Source: Gonatopus flavifemur (Eukaryota; Arthropoda; Insecta; Hymenoptera; Dryinidae). From it: a stretch of DNA of 64,000 bases. The first letter of the stretch is position 1, and the number at the start of each line of letters is the position of its first letter. Both the position numbers and the translations under genes were made by a program. The stretch covers positions 74,144,001 through 74,208,000 of the forward strand of contig JAFFJZ010000001.1 in NCBI GenBank assembly GCA_018340375.1. The letters are read 5' to 3'. Below are positions 51,674 through 63,080 of this stretch, one piece after another. A model generated the notes under the pieces. It saw only the letters and a list, made by a program, of their open reading frames with translations, did no database searches and had not been told where the DNA came from.

Positions 51674-53009
51674 TAATTCGTAAAATATTTGACATCCTTA
51701 ACAACTTCTGTCTCAGAATATGTGTATTCTATCCTATTAATAACGGATGGTTTCCTTTGATTTTTTCTCGACTAAGAGTGACAGAATATATGATATTCTT
51801 TGCATATTCTCACAATACAATTAAGAGACAGAAATTGTGATTTGTGTATAGCATTTACATTGATTCATACCAAGTACATGTATATTAGGCATTTGTATAT
51901 AGATATATATTGTAATAGTTTAGATAAAAGTTATTTATTTTGTACCGTTCTGTGGATTATACGGGTTTATAATTCCATTACTGCTTAATAAATTTGGAAA
52001 TACTCAAACACGCATTGAATTATTCCATAATTTGAATAGCTTTTAGTGAACAATGTGGAGTAACGATGGATGATTCTTGAAAGAAATCTTCTCAAGAATC
52101 GTTCATTATTCGTGTCACATTCTCATGGAGTAATTATTTGAATTTAGAACTAATCAGTTGTAGGTAGTCATGAATATTTTAGTACGGATTCTTTAACAGC
52201 ACATTCACTCATTTTTCATATCACTAAAATTGTACTAAAACCTTACTGAATTTCATTTTCTCATTTCCTTGTGTGATGATCAATCTCCGAGTAAAGGTGA
52301 TGATTTTCAAATAAGAAATTCAATTCTGATTTGAGACATCATGTTTTATTTTTGAATGAACATTTGTTACAAAAAAAAAGGAAAAAAATGATATATCTAT
52401 TCTCCGATTTTTAATAATATCCTAAAAAAATATGGAAAATATTTCCATTGAATATGTGTGATAATGCAAATTTTATAATTGAAGATTCTTTTTAAAAGAT
52501 TTTAGATACTATATCAAGATCTATAATAAACATTATCATACACTTACATGCTAGTAGAGCAAAAATTGTCTCTAGAGGACTGTGATGATAATGAAAATGA
52601 AAAGAAAAAATTAAATTTATCATAAAGATATTCAATATTTTACAGCATAATATTCGATTGATATTCATTTATAGAAATTTCATTTCATATGTATGGAAAG
52701 TGTGTTGTAAATAATTTTTAACACTTCAAGTGTGATATTGAAACGTATCAAACGTAAATTTTGTATACCAGTGGCGTGGCAGCAGCCAAATTGTTTATAA
52801 AAAACTACGGGCAAACACGTCATTCATATCAATCGAAATATCGCTCTGTACAGCACTTCCTGCACTTCTACTTGAATCAGAGAAGTGCTGTACAGAGCGA
52901 TATTTTGATTAAAATGAAGCGTTTGGCCGTAGTTTGTCATAGTATCGCTAGTATCTCCTTATCGAAAAGAAATGAAAAAAGTGAGTTTATAAACAACGTG
53001 GATGAAGAA
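51674..53009. other. Intergenic, convergent LPMO and SART3 3' ends
   Basis: It holds the 3' UTRs of LPMO (AATAAA at 51987-51992) and SART3. The foldback with the 52837-52904 stem lies close to the SART3 stop, possibly within its 3' UTR. ORFs here were not called. Confidence 0.5.
52780..52965. mobile_element. Foldback with covarying stem, related to 41564-41614
   Basis: A perfect 23-bp stem (52837-52859 with 52882-52904, core TATCGCTCTGTACAGCACTT) lies at the centre of longer imperfect arms (AAACTACGGGCAAAC at the left, inverted GTTTGGCCGTAGTTT at the right). The right end reads CGCTAGTATCTCCTTA, the inverse of the sequence at 41498. It is probably a MITE-like foldback. Confidence 0.65.
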
Positions 53010-56000
53010 CTATGTTTTATTGAGAAACATATTTCGAAAATCTTGATTACTCTTTGGCTTCGTCGTTTTTTCTTCGGAAGTACTAGCACATCCATTGGAT
53101 GTGCTGGGTTTAACGGAACGTGGTACCATAGATAGTAAAGTTTTCGGCACGCCAAAAGTTGATCGACTCATCGTTGTGCCGCCCAATGATTTGATTTGGG
53201 TAATCTCTTCTGCACCTTTCTTACGTTCTGGAGGCTTACTAATAGCCACGCTGATTTCTTTATTCTCAATTTTCATCCCATCAGTCGCGAGAAGAGCTTT
53301 TTTAGCACTAGCTTCGTCTTCAAACTCTACGTACGCTAATCCCTTGGAGTGGCCATTGCGGTAAGTAACTAATCGGACTTCTTTTAGAACTCCAAAAGCT
53401 TTGAATATTTCTTCAAGTTGCTCTTTTGTTGTTTGAACAGGAATTCCTACGATATAATTATATTATATGAATTTATTAAAGACGAAAGTATTTTTCAATA
53501 AATTTGTTAAATTCCTTTTTTGTTTCTCACCTTTAACAAAAAGTTTATTTTTCTCCAAGTTAGAACTGTATTTAAATCCTGGATGTCTTGTAGTTTTATT
53601 GGGATCACATCTTGACACAAACATGGGACGTCCATTGATAGGAGTTCTATCTAATTTCAATGCTTCTTCAACGGCTTTCTAAAATTAAGAAAAAAAAAAT
53701 AATAACATACGTGAACATGGCTGTTGAAATTCATAAAAATTTGAATTGGAGTATTTAAGCCTTGAACTATACATACCGGACCACTCAATTGCACATAACA
53801 ATACCCTTTACTTCGTCCTTTATAATCTTTCATCATTTTAAACGAAGTAACAGGTCCAACAGTTTTTAATGCATCTTTCACATCATCTTCCGTCGCTGAA
53901 TAATCTAGATTACTAACAAAAACACTAATTTTATCATCAATTTCCTGAACGTTGCTGTCGTGCATGTTATCAGTGTCTTTGCTTTCGAATCCTGGCGGTG
54001 GTGCAATTTTCTGCTTTGTTTTATCTTTCATTTGTTCGGCTGGTACAACGGTATCGCTTCCTTGAGATTTAGACTTTGATGGAAGTTCTAATTTGGATAC
54101 TTTTCTAGGTGATACGCCTAAATTTTTCCATCTGCCACCGCTTTCGTCAAACTTTCTTTTGTTTGATTTTTTATTTTGCAAAGGTGATTCGTAAGCTGAA
54201 GAAGAAGATTGCTGTGTTTTTTGTCTCTCTTCGGCAATCTTATCTAATTTTTCTTTAGTCCTTGTTTCACATAACTCCATTTGTTCGAGATTGCCTTCAT
54301 CTCGCTCAAAATTGAGCCACGCATCAACTATACTTTCTGGCCAGTCTTTAACCGAGGATAATGCTTTCTGATATAATTTTCTCAAATGTTTAGTATCTCC
54401 ATAACATCTGTGTATGAAAAAAAGGATATGTTTCATTGATTACGTTTCAAATAATGAATAATGGAAATGAACAATCATTATTACAGCATCATAAGTTGAT
54501 ATTCATTAGAATGCTTCAAAAGCATCACTTTCATCGATACTAACTTCATTTTTCTGCTTGAATACTTTTTTTTACAGGTCTTAAAGAACTACCGTGTCAC
54601 GAAAGATTGAAAGTTCTCAAACTAATGGCTTCTAAAGGCAAAAAATATAAAACTGATATGATCAAGTTTTTCAAAACTTTGAAAGGATTTTACGATTGTT
54701 CGAGACAATCTTCCGCAACGAATTATCAACGCCCTAATTTGGGTGCTCTTAAACTCAGAAGGATTAAGAATCATCGTAAAAAGAATCAACGAACATCCAA
54801 TAAGAAAGTACCATATAAATTACCTTTGCAGTTAATTCGAATCAATAGTATAAATAAATCAAACAAACACGTTCATAAACGAATATTGAACAAGTATAGA
54901 ATGTAACATGATATAATGTATATTTTGTTTTATGAAGTAGAAGACTAAAGCAATTCACCAAATAAAGTAATTTACGTGATAAAAATGCTAAGTTTATGGA
55001 GTCGATGTTTCGTAATTTATAAAAAAAAATGAGTGTTTTTCGTACCTCTCTAGTGAAATATACTCCAACCAACTTGAAGCGCTGGAAGAATGTCCTTGAG
55101 ATAAAATATCAGCCCATAAAGTTCTAGCTTTTTCCATATCATTGGCATGAATCGCTTCTGTTCTTGCCCAATATTGCAATATAACACAATTTGGATCTCC
55201 GTCCAACCCAAAAGCGTTTGCTAAATGTTCGCAAGCTCTATTGAATGTATTACGGAGGATTTCCAAACTCTTTCGTTCATCGATTTTATCACATCCGTCC
55301 AATCTTCGCCTTAAATATTCAAGATACGTCATCCACACGTTACGATATTCTTCGGCTGCTGAGAAACCAGCCATCAAAGCACCCTCGAAAATATGTTGCA
55401 CCTCGGATAAAGGCTTATCCCATTTTTCGCAAGATCTAATCCATTTTCGCCATACCACAGAGGACCATGGGATATTCCTCGTAGCTCTTTCATAAACTTG
55501 ATTTAGAATGGATTCAATTTTTAAATTGTTCTGTAAATAATCTATATAATCGATCCAAAGTGATATCTCTAAACTAATATCGGCAATTGCTCTTTCGTAC
55601 AAGACTGTGATTCGACCAGGATCTCCATCCTGCTTTTCAAACAATAAATATGCCTTATATGAATCAAGTAATTCACTTTCATTCTGTGAGGAAACTAGTT
55701 TTTCCTCGAAGGGCAAACGATTATTGAGTTTGGCGTAAGCTCGTTCGTAACCATCGGATACAATATTTTCATCGATATCAGCTCCCGCGCCATCCCCAGC
55801 GCGCCACGCTTCAAATTCTTCCCGTGTCTTTTCCATATCCAATAAAGGACACGCTAATTGTCGGCGGAATAAATTCCCAATTCGATCTAATTGTTCTTTC
55901 TTCTCAGCTGGATTTGATGAATCGATCTGGAATACATATACATACCCATAATTGATTACCTAACTTGTTTTGTTTTGTTTTAAGGACAGATTAGTTATGG

Positions 56001-57376
56001 ATGATTGCTCTTTACTAAAAGCAATAACTTTTGTTTGTTCAGTTATAATAATAATAATTTTCATAAAATATTCTCATTTAGCGACTCACCAATTGATATA
56101 AAACACCTTCAAATTCTCTGAATGCTTCCCATATTATAGCTCCTTTGATCGTATGCAATCCGGCAGCAGTTAATGCTCTCTCGAAAAGTTGCCGGAGATC
56201 TTTAGCTGTATTTTTCTCTGTACCCATGTTTCCAATACTAAATTGTAAATATTCCAACCAGACTTCCACCGCTGTAATATTATTGGAATTAATATTATGA
56301 ATATATAAAAATAAATGAATAGCATGAAAACATCCTTAATTATGAATTAGAGATGTTTTCAGTAATATTTTCATATTCAGTTTAAAAAGACGATTATTAA
56401 TAAAAGTGGTATTTTAACGTTATTCGTTCAAAAATTCTACATGTTTCAAAAACATTCCAGATTGTTTTTCTACAATGGAATATGCAGTTTACAACTTTAA
56501 ACTTGGCGATGCTTTACAACTCTATACAATCCCAACTTTTATTAAAGAAGTTAAGGGTATCCCATAGAACCAAAGGCTACTACATTTCTTTACCCAAAAT
56601 ACTCAAACATGAGTGGATAAAATGAAAAATATCAATCAGTTTTTTCATCAGTTTTACTTGTTCCGTACAAACGGGATTGAATATTTTGAGTAGGGATGTA
56701 ATAATTCTAGGGTCTACAGAATTCTTGAAGCTTGAAGCCTCTATTCCATTCCAATGTCAGTCTAATTGGGAAGATAAGATTTCCAAATCAATCATGGGAT
56801 AACAAACAAGGAACAAAGCATTCCTAGACAAATCTCTCTTGCGAAGGAATGATCGAATGCTGTAATGAAATCTTGACCCGTTAACTTACAAAGATAATCT
56901 TTCACAGCTCTTTCACATAAATTAACGATTTGATCTTTCTGTTCTTGGGTTGTTGCCAATTTGATCTCATCTCGAATCCAAGAAAGCCAAAGATCAGGGC
57001 TGAGAGGATACTTGGTACTCATATTTTCTCTCGCTGCTCTAAGTCGTTCCAATTCCCCAATTTTTTGTAATTTGCCAATAATGGCTATATGACTCGCATA
57101 ATCATACGGGTTTTGTTTGAGAACATTTTCCAAAGTTTTAATTTCCGCTTCATCTGCATCTTCGTCAAAATTATCATCATCGTCGTCATCATCATTCTCG
57201 TTGTCGTCCTCTGAATTGGAATCATCTCCTTTTGCATGCTCCACATTTTCCTCAGATTCGGATTCCATTGCCACATCTTCGGTTTCTTTATTCATATCGA
57301 CTGATTTTTCTGAACATGTTTTGTCATTGCTAGTATCTTCATCGGGTGGAATATGCTCCACTTCCATTTTTTTCAA
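53010..57376 (-). CDS. SART3: SART3 / U4-U6 snRNP recycling factor (HAT repeats plus two RRMs)
   Basis: A nuclear protein that binds U6 snRNA and helps re-form the U4/U6 di-snRNP (human SART3; Drosophila Rnp4F). Six exons in transcript order: 57376-56890, 56271-56090, 55926-55046, 54407-53777, 53678-53531 and 53446-53010. All phases agree and give about 921 residues (human 963). The N terminus is acidic (Asp/Glu run about 52-76). HAT-type helical repeats follow from about 80 to 560, for example LWLSWIRDE, VWLEYLQFS, LWIDYIDYL, VWRKWIRSCEKW, VWMTYLEYL. RRM1 spans about 676-750 (ISVFVSNLDY, GRSKGYCYVQL) and RRM2 about 768-845 (NKLFVKGIP, HSKGLAYVEF). The extreme C terminus SNQDFRNMFLNKT matches the conserved Lsm-interaction motif. 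The first Met could also be the fourth residue. The gene is divergent from ANAPC11. Confidence 0.95.
54578..54906 (+). CDS. Unknown basic protein, apparent 3'-terminal exon inside a SART3 intron
   Basis: On the strand opposite to SART3, within its 638-bp intron (54408-55045), an open frame runs from an acceptor at 54578 to TAA at 54904-54906. The acceptor is strong: a perfect TACTAAC branch-point match at 54538-54544, a pyrimidine tract, then ACAG. AATAAA follows at 54961-54966. The encoded part (from LKELPCHERLKVL, with a first internal Met in MASKGKKYKTDMIKFFK) is very basic, about 108 residues, and has no domain I recognise. The upstream exon is not established; a tiny one (from an ATG near 54462 to about 54494) would fit the phase but needs a weak GTTGAT donor. 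Alternatively the ORF starts at 54625 unspliced. Confidence 0.5.
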
Positions 57377-57814
57377 TGATTTTTAAATACACTGTTAACG
57401 AATAATGATAGTTCGATATAAATGCGATGTAGTAGGTTATGATAATAGTTGATGTCACGGTTTGAAGGTTATGTATTTGTTTTGAAGTTCTGCGGGCTGT
57501 GTTCGTACCCGTTTTTCTGATTCGTCAATTTCGAATGATACAACGGAAAAATGATGCGATGTAAATTCAGAAGTCGAAAATTAGATCACATTTTTGAAGA
57601 AAATTGCTTGCGATCACGTGGGTAGCAAGGACAAATCGTGTAAAATGTGTATAAATGTATGAATGTCGAGTATGTGACATGTAACATGTGTGAGGCGTGA
57701 TGATTAGCGATGATGTGCTTTTTATTTTGCGGTTAAATCAACAATATTTACTTAGAAATCATTGACATTTTTTTTTTCATTTCATTATTTGTTTGTGTAT
57801 GTACTGTTTTAAGA
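57377..57814. promoter_or_regulatory. Shared divergent promoter region, SART3 / ANAPC11
   Basis: About 440 bp separate the two start codons on opposite strands, with no other gene between them. Bidirectional function is inferred from layout. No core promoter motif is assigned. Confidence 0.45.
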
Positions 57815-60800
57815 ATGAAGGTCACGATCAAAAGTAAGTAATTATCAATCATAGAAGCTTAAATTTCAATTTTATAACTATTGATAATATAATTCTTCTA
57901 TTCAATCGATTTTTTTGAATACGTTGTGTTTATATTTTTTTTGACATGTTTCGTATTATTATAGTTACTGTTATTATGCGAAATTTACCTATGAATTTTC
58001 ATTCATCAAAATGAAAAATTATAAATTCACGGTTTAAACAAAATTTTCTAAAGCCGCATGTAAATTGCGAAATTAAGGTTATAATATTGATAGTTTTATT
58101 ATTCAATTACTCTTTGTCTCGATAAGTTCGTGGAATAAATTCATAGCTGTATGTAGGATGTTGATTTGATATTTATTAAGTTTTCTCATAGTTTACATAA
58201 ATACTTATTTCAAATCATCTAATCTATCTATGATTGTTTCAAATTTAGGTTGGACTAGCGTTGCTACTTGGCGTTGGATAGCAAATGACGATAACTGTGG
58301 AATTTGTCGAATGCCATTCGATGCGAGTTGTCCCGATTGTAAAATTCCAGGAGATGATTGTCCTTTAGGTAATGATTGTTTATTATCGACAAAGCACTTT
58401 TCTTCGTCAATCGACAATTCAAATTCTAATCGGTATAAGTAATTCTCTATGCAAACCATAGTCAGCCACATGTAGATTCAATTCTGAAGACTTTCTACAT
58501 TCAGTTTTTCATAGAACGTATTTCGTACACGGAAAAAAAATTTTGGCACAGGGACACTTTTCATTACCATTCAAAACAAATTGTGGTAATCCTAACTAAA
58601 TTGTAGTAGAGGCAATGGCAGTTGCAGTAAATTATACTTCAAAATTGTCCCTGTTCTAAATTTCATTCCAAATTCTGGTAAATATGTCCAGTAATTTATC
58701 ATTGTGCAAGTAAAACAGAACAATTCACAACATTTATTATGGGATCTTATAATTTATGAACATCTAAGATAATACGCTTAATATATCTTGTTCAAATTAT
58801 AAAAATCATGCTCTGATCACCAATGTGCTTTCAATTTTGTTAAATCCCTTTCTTCATAAGACTAGTCCTGTTCTTTTGTAAAATTTTATCGACTCTCAGT
58901 ATCCGAGTGTGAATTATCTATTGTGATATCTTTGATTTTATTCACAACAAGATGTTTTGAATCAACCAATCCCTAGCTGTTAGGATTCATAATTGATTTT
59001 AGTTTTATAGTTTTCAAGTATGTAATCCAATAGGAATATTATGGCGTAAATAAAAATGATTTACATTCACTTTGTTGCTGCACTCATTAAATTCAAATCA
59101 ATCAGAATCAAAAGTATTGAGAATCAGTTGAATTTTATTGATTCAATCTGTGGGGAATTCATGACTGTTTTGTGATAAAATTTGTCAAATCCATACATGC
59201 ATTACTTTCATTAAATTTATTATTTTTACAGTATTTCTTTTAGGAAATTTTTTTTCCACTCGAAGATTTTCTCGATATTTTAACAACATTGAAAGGAAAA
59301 ATTGTAATCATCGATTTTAATACAATAATTCAATTTCTTTATAAATTAAGAACATAGAAGTAAAAAAGATATTTTGAAAATTTTATGTATCAACATTGAA
59401 GGAATCATAAATTTCAAGACAAATTTGTCAAATTCAATTATTTGGTGAATGATTTAATAGCTAAAAAATGCATGATTCAATAGGATGATGATAAAGGCAT
59501 GATATCATGCGAATTGGGTACATCCCTAAATTACGCAATGCTTGATGGGAGAATCTTCGGTATCATCAAACAGCTTTGTAAAGGGTTGGAGTCAGATCCA
59601 ATTACGTGATTCTATTCTTTGGAGATTGTATTTAAATTGCGTTGAAATTGAGGGGATGTAAATACGCGGCTGACGTACTCATCGATAAGGTTAAAGCTTA
59701 TGTTACCGGTCCCGGTACATTTATAGAGAGCGAATAATATGTCAAATCCTGCTATAGAATTTGGAAAACAGTTCAATTACAGTTTTTAGTCAATCGTTAT
59801 TTTGCTAATCACATTTATTCGGATAACCGTTGCTGTAATGAAGGATATTAACGGTGTTCTATTGAATTCTCGAAGTGACTAGATTTGTATTCATCTTACT
59901 TTCAAAATGAATCAACTTCGCTATATTGTCTCTTCATTTCAGATAACATATTTTTATTTTCATTATCTTTCAATTCGATTTCGATTTAACATTGCGAAAA
60001 CATTCAAATTTGAAAACAGGAGATTTTGGTCGTTAGACGGTAAAATCCAAAAAAAAAGTCCGATAGATTCCAATAAATTTCAATAGGTGCTGTGCAAAAA
60101 ACCGCATAGAAACCGATAACATATCATTAATTCCGATAGGATTTAGCCTATTGGTTCTTTTAGACAGGAAATAGTCTATTCAACTAAAGGTTTCCTCTTA
60201 TCGTGTGTCTTTGAAGGGTTAATCCGAAGCAATACATTGAATTCTAATTTCTTAGTAGGTCGAATAGCATTAGAGTTGTAGGTTTTCTAATTTTATTTAC
60301 TTTCAATATCGATTCGGTCAATTAAGAATCAATTTTCGTTGTTTAAAAAAAATTACTAGACGAATCAATTCATGAGTTCATCTTAAAAATTTGTCAACTT
60401 GTTTTCAACCTTTGAAGAAGGAACGAGAATTGACGCGGGAAAATATCTATTCAAAATTCGAGTGCGTCTGCGTATTAAGCGTATAAATATCGATCGGAGG
60501 GTGCCGGTTTTCCATGATATGTATACAAGTAGGTATATATACATATAGAACCACACACATATAAGGTATAACTCTCCCTTCGTATATTTGTGTGTCGAGA
60601 AGTACTTATCGTATATCCGTATTTGTCTTTGATGTTCATAAAACAGCAGATTTGTTAGTTACTCGCATCATATAATTACGGATATGATGAATACCCGTTC
60701 TCACAACCGAGCTGAATTGCCATTTGAATAATTTTGATTGCAGTCTAAATTTTGTCTTTCAATTATATTACAGTTTGGGGCCAATGCTCTCATTGTTTTC

Positions 60801-60889
60801 ATATCCACTGCATTCTAAAGTGGTTACATTCGCAACAAAATACTCATCTGTGCCCAATGTGTCGTCAGGAGTGGAAGTTCAAAGAGTAA
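57815..60889 (+). CDS. ANAPC11: Anaphase-promoting complex subunit 11 (RING-H2)
   Basis: The catalytic RING subunit of the APC/C ubiquitin ligase, which recruits E2 enzymes to drive mitotic exit. Three exons, 57815-57833, 58249-58368 and 60774-60889, join in phase to exactly 84 residues, the family's usual length. Exon 1 encodes only MKVTIK plus one base. Exon 2 begins with the conserved [20 protein letters not shown] and continues [13 protein letters not shown]. Exon 3 reads [20 protein letters not shown] and [12 protein letters not shown]. Zinc ligands are present throughout (C23, C26, C34, C37, C44, C51, C54, H53/H56/H58, C59, C73, C76). The 2.4-kb second intron splits the RING between CPL and VWG. 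Ordinary ORF listing would miss the gene because each exon is short. Confidence 0.95.
58369..60773. other. ANAPC11 intron 2
   Basis: A 2.4-kb AT-rich intron. CACGGAAAAAAAATTTTGG after TA (58530) looks like the left end of a CACGGA MITE, but no right end was found. A repeated CCGATAGATTCC / AATAGG segment lies near 60050-60175. No exon was recognised. Confidence 0.5.
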
Positions 60890-63080
60890 GAGGTTTCCCG
60901 ATCAACTCGCAGGTGTCAGCACACAGCAGATATTTAGGTAAATAGAACTAGACACAATGTACCTTTGAAATTCAAATAAGGTGTACGTGATCGGATAATA
61001 TATATATATATATTTTACAAATTCACGAAGACAGATTTCCGAAAGTTTCCGAATTTTACATGCACTTATGAGAGAGATGTTTGTGTTCTGAATTTGAATC
61101 AGTTTTAGATGCAACTCCCTTCACTTTAGTTTCACAATTGAAATTATGAATTGAGCGTAACGTTTTATATTACAAAAACAGTAATAGAAAATTTCTTAAT
61201 TTCTCTTCCAATGAAAAACTCAATTATTCAAAAATGCATCTTGAATGTAACTTGGTATAAATAGATCTACAGTGTTTGTACAAATTCTAAAAGTACAACG
61301 GATCTTGTGCTTTACACTTTCTATGAAATTGCTTGTAATGTTTGAGGGCATTAAAAGTTCGTTAAGAAAACCAGCTACACTGTTGGAAAAAATTGGTAAA
61401 ATTTGGAAGCAATTAACACACACCTTTGTGTATTAAATTCACAACAGGTTTTATGAGATTCAAACCAATTTTTGTATGAAAACCATTTCAAGATAATATC
61501 GTGTTTGAATTTCCATAAAAGTGTGGGAGATTCAATACAAAAGTATGTGTGGTGATTGCTTCCAAACTTTTGTATTCAAATTGATACAAATATTTTTTAC
61601 AGTGTAGGACGGGTTTCAGAGCTCAATGGAAAACTTGGATCATATTACAAATAATTCTCAATAAACATACACTTAAATTTTCAATAATACCATCATCATT
61701 AAATTCACTCGAAAATAACTCAACTAAATTTAACTTAGATAATTCCTCAATAACTCAATCAAAATCAGTTTTATAACAATTAAATAATAAAGAGAAGTAT
61801 ACGAAATATGACATTAAATGAAAAATAGTGTTCAGATGATTTAATGAACGTATCCTCAACGTTTGTGAGTATCAAATCCAACCCGGAAGTTTGAATTCAA
61901 CAAAGATTCAAATCTCATTAACATAATTAAATTTTGAGAACCGTGTTAAAGAGCTCAATAAAACATCAATAGATTGTTTTTAGTAATCTATATATTCTAT
62001 ATCCATGCTGGAAAAAACATAAACTAAAGAGATCGATAAATCAATAGTTTGTAATATGCACAAAGACATTCAAATAAATTAGAATTGAAGAAGATTTCCT
62101 AAAGAATGAATTTATTTTGTTACAATTGATTGAAAATTCTTAATTACGCCATAGTATACGAACAATTACCCTTTCACGACCATAAGATAACGGCTGTTCG
62201 TAGAGGAGAAGAATGGAAATTTTCTTAATCTACACCCCACCAAATAGGATAAGTCTGTTGCATTAGAATTTTTAGCTCATGTATTTTATCAGATACAGTA
62301 CGGTACGTATTTGAAGCTGTCGTCCTGAAAAGAGGTTCCGCCCTCAATTTTCCAAGGTGAATACAAAAGATTTCTGTCATATATTGTTACTGAAGTTGAA
62401 AAGTGCAAGGATATTTGAATCATTCCTTCTAGGTGCTTTTGAGAAGAACATTTTATATTAGTATTTTACTAAAACAAAATATGAATAAAATGATGATTCT
62501 CAAGACTTGATGAATTTATTGAGTTTTCTTTTTTCATTAAAACATATATTTTCTCAGCGAGAAAAATCATAGGGCATACTGGGATCTTTTTCTTTGAGAT
62601 AAACCACAATGAAGAGACCTTTACCGAATACACTTTTCCTGAAAAATTTCGAAATTCATGTCACAAATATGTGCCAGCGGTCCTGAAAGGGTTAGCAGAA
62701 ATCACTCTAGTCATTTTCTAGATCTCGCAAGGCCTCACCAGGCCCTTGATACGGACTTGCAAAGCCTGGATAGGGCCTCTTAATACCCTACAAATTTGCT
62801 ACAACAGAATTGATTTTCGATTGTTTATATATGAACATATTAATATAATACCAGCGCCGTTTAACCACATGACGTGGAATTCATTCTGCGGTGATATGAA
62901 AAATTTGATCTGCGGTGGTGTTGATTTTCACCCTGGTTTTTCTAATCAGAGTATACAATTACTATTATAATCATTTCCGTTTGAAGTTTGAAGTCACTGA
63001 TTTCCGTGTACGATCTGTTTTGAAGTTTTTTCAAAAAATATTCTCTATAAAGCAGGGGAGTGCAAAAGGTTTCATATATA
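60890..63080. other. Intergenic region right of ANAPC11
   Basis: AT-rich, without a recognised gene. It contains the TA-flanked MITE 61378-61604 and a GC-richer patch at 62690-62790 with GGCCT / AGGCC repeats. It ends at the mariner terminus. Confidence 0.5.
61378..61604. mobile_element. CACTGTTGGAAAAAATT MITE, TA site
   Basis: It starts CACTGTTGGAAAAAATTGGT and ends AAATATTTTTTACAGTG, with TA on both sides. The inner GGAAGCAATTAACACACAC and GTGTGGTGATTGCTTCC form sub-terminal inverted repeats. It has no transposase. Confidence 0.75.

Noticed and set aside
52761..53135. Plus-strand ORF of 124 codons
   Set aside because: It reads through a foldback stem and then the antisense of the SART3 last exon.
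57117..57386. Plus-strand serine-rich ORF
   Set aside because: It is antisense to the acidic Asp/Glu tract of SART3 exon 1; GAT/GAA codons read as Ser-rich on the other strand.
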